From Rhodospirillaceae bacterium (GTDB lineage: Bacteria; Pseudomonadota; Alphaproteobacteria; Rhodospirillales; Rhodospirillaceae): DNA of 64,000 bases. The stretch lies in assembly GCA_018666155.1 (NCBI GenBank), contig JABJAH010000049.1, positions 87,868 to 151,867 of the forward strand, read 5' to 3'. Of this stretch, positions 63,698 through 64,000 are shown in pieces. The notes below the pieces were generated by a model, which worked only from the letters and a program-made list of their open reading frames with translations, was not told the origin of the DNA and did not search any database. How positions within the stretch are numbered: the first letter of the stretch is position 1; each line of letters opens with the position of its first letter. A program made the translations under genes and the position numbers.

Positions 63698-64000
63698 TTA
63701 GTAAAGGAAGCGGCTCCGTACCGTTCCCTCGATCGCACCCAACTCTCGGCGAATACCCATCCCGACTTCCAATTCACCCATGACGTCCGTAACGACATAG
63801 CCGATCTCGCCGTCAGCGCGCAGGTACTGCCCCGAAATATTGATATCGCGGCTCGAAAAAACACCATTAATCTTGGACAGAACACCCGGCACATCACGAT
63901 GAATGTGCATAAAGCGAATGGCATTCTGTTGCGGAGGTAGAGCAACCTCAACAAAATTAACCGCCCCAAGGGTTGATCCATTGTCCGAATATTTGACGAG
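63698..64000 (-). CDS. serA: D-3-phosphoglycerate dehydrogenase, C-terminal end (cut by right window edge)
   Basis: About 100 codons of the 3' end are visible; the frame is open to the window edge. LVKYSDNGSTLGAVNFVEV leads into an ACT domain: RFMHIHRDVPGVLSKINGVF, INISGQYLRADGEIGYVVTD and the terminal IEGTVRSRFLY, a close match to E. coli SerA, whose ACT domain binds serine for feedback inhibition. The catalytic and NAD domains lie beyond the window. Confidence 0.93.
   Translation of the reverse strand, partial: LVKYSDNGSTLGAVNFVEVALPPQQNAIRFMHIHRDVPGVLSKINGVFSSRDINISGQYLRADGEIGYVVTDVMGELEVGMGIRRELGAIEGTVRSRFLY

Noticed and set aside
1..64000. CRISPR arrays, insertion sequences or rRNA genes
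   Set aside because: No repeated spacer pattern, transposase frame with inverted repeats, or rRNA sequence was noticed anywhere in the window.

Overview
The window is a stretch of an alphaproteobacterial chromosome, most like a free-living, probably marine or aquatic member of the Rhodospirillales or relatives. This rests on gene content and order, not on a database search. The evidence includes an NDUFA12-type complex I accessory gene beside mlaD, DUF2155, aat, accC, accB and aroQ; the run rne / N-acetylmuramoyl-alanine amidase / PBP1A / prfB; a DUF3971/AsmA-type giant envelope protein; glnE with bcp; and a B12-dependent class II ribonucleotide reductase. Coding density is high, with short intergenic gaps and many 1-11 bp overlaps. 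Sampled lines suggest a G+C near 50%.

Layout. 1-1534 is the 3' part of pepN (cut by the window edge), convergent with a GNGPSL-type DUF115/sialyltransferase-like gene. 3032-9528 holds a run of small-molecule enzymes: an exported methyltransferase, two alpha/beta hydrolases, an aldehyde dehydrogenase, a beta-hydroxyacid dehydrogenase and a paraoxonase-like lactonase; together they look catabolic. 9553-11653 encodes a SPOR lipoprotein and a LysM-like membrane protein. 11779-15884 is a relic prophage: a divergent repressor with promoters and operator-like palindromes, a holin-like pair, a truncated M15 endolysin fused to what looks like the tail end of a virion protein, and two podovirus-type structural genes. 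No integrase, terminase, portal or capsid gene remains.

15888-21005 includes a DUF4956 / CotH kinase / VTC-domain operon, a poorly understood surface or polyphosphate-type system, next to an elongator tRNA-Met. 21376-24568 is a sulfur-transfer cluster (mnmA, ferredoxin, cysteine desulfurase, Rrf2 regulator without cysteines). 24794-36776 contains a hydrolase, anmK, tyrS, an AsmA-like protein, glnE, bcp, prfB with its programmed +1 frameshift, and a YkgJ-like protein. 36785-43925 carries PBP1A, amidase and RNase E. 43934-50660 contains an aminotransferase, a diverged gamma-glutamyltransferase-like lipoprotein, an M48 protease, a DsbA-like oxidoreductase, a small DUF2786-like protein and a solitary flgE. 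50913-57763 contains an aldo/keto reductase, a thiS-thiG fusion, aroQ-accB-accC-aat, DUF2155, two tandem MlaD proteins and NDUFA12. 58146-64000 contains nrdJ behind two NrdR-box-like sites, an orphan CD-NTase-fold protein lacking apparent metal ligands, a pseudopilin-like protein and the 3' end of serA.

The most unusual items are the relic prophage with its chimeric endolysin, the VTC-CotH-DUF4956 operon, the apparently non-catalytic CD-NTase-like protein, the cysteine-free Rrf2 regulator and the thiS-thiG fusion.
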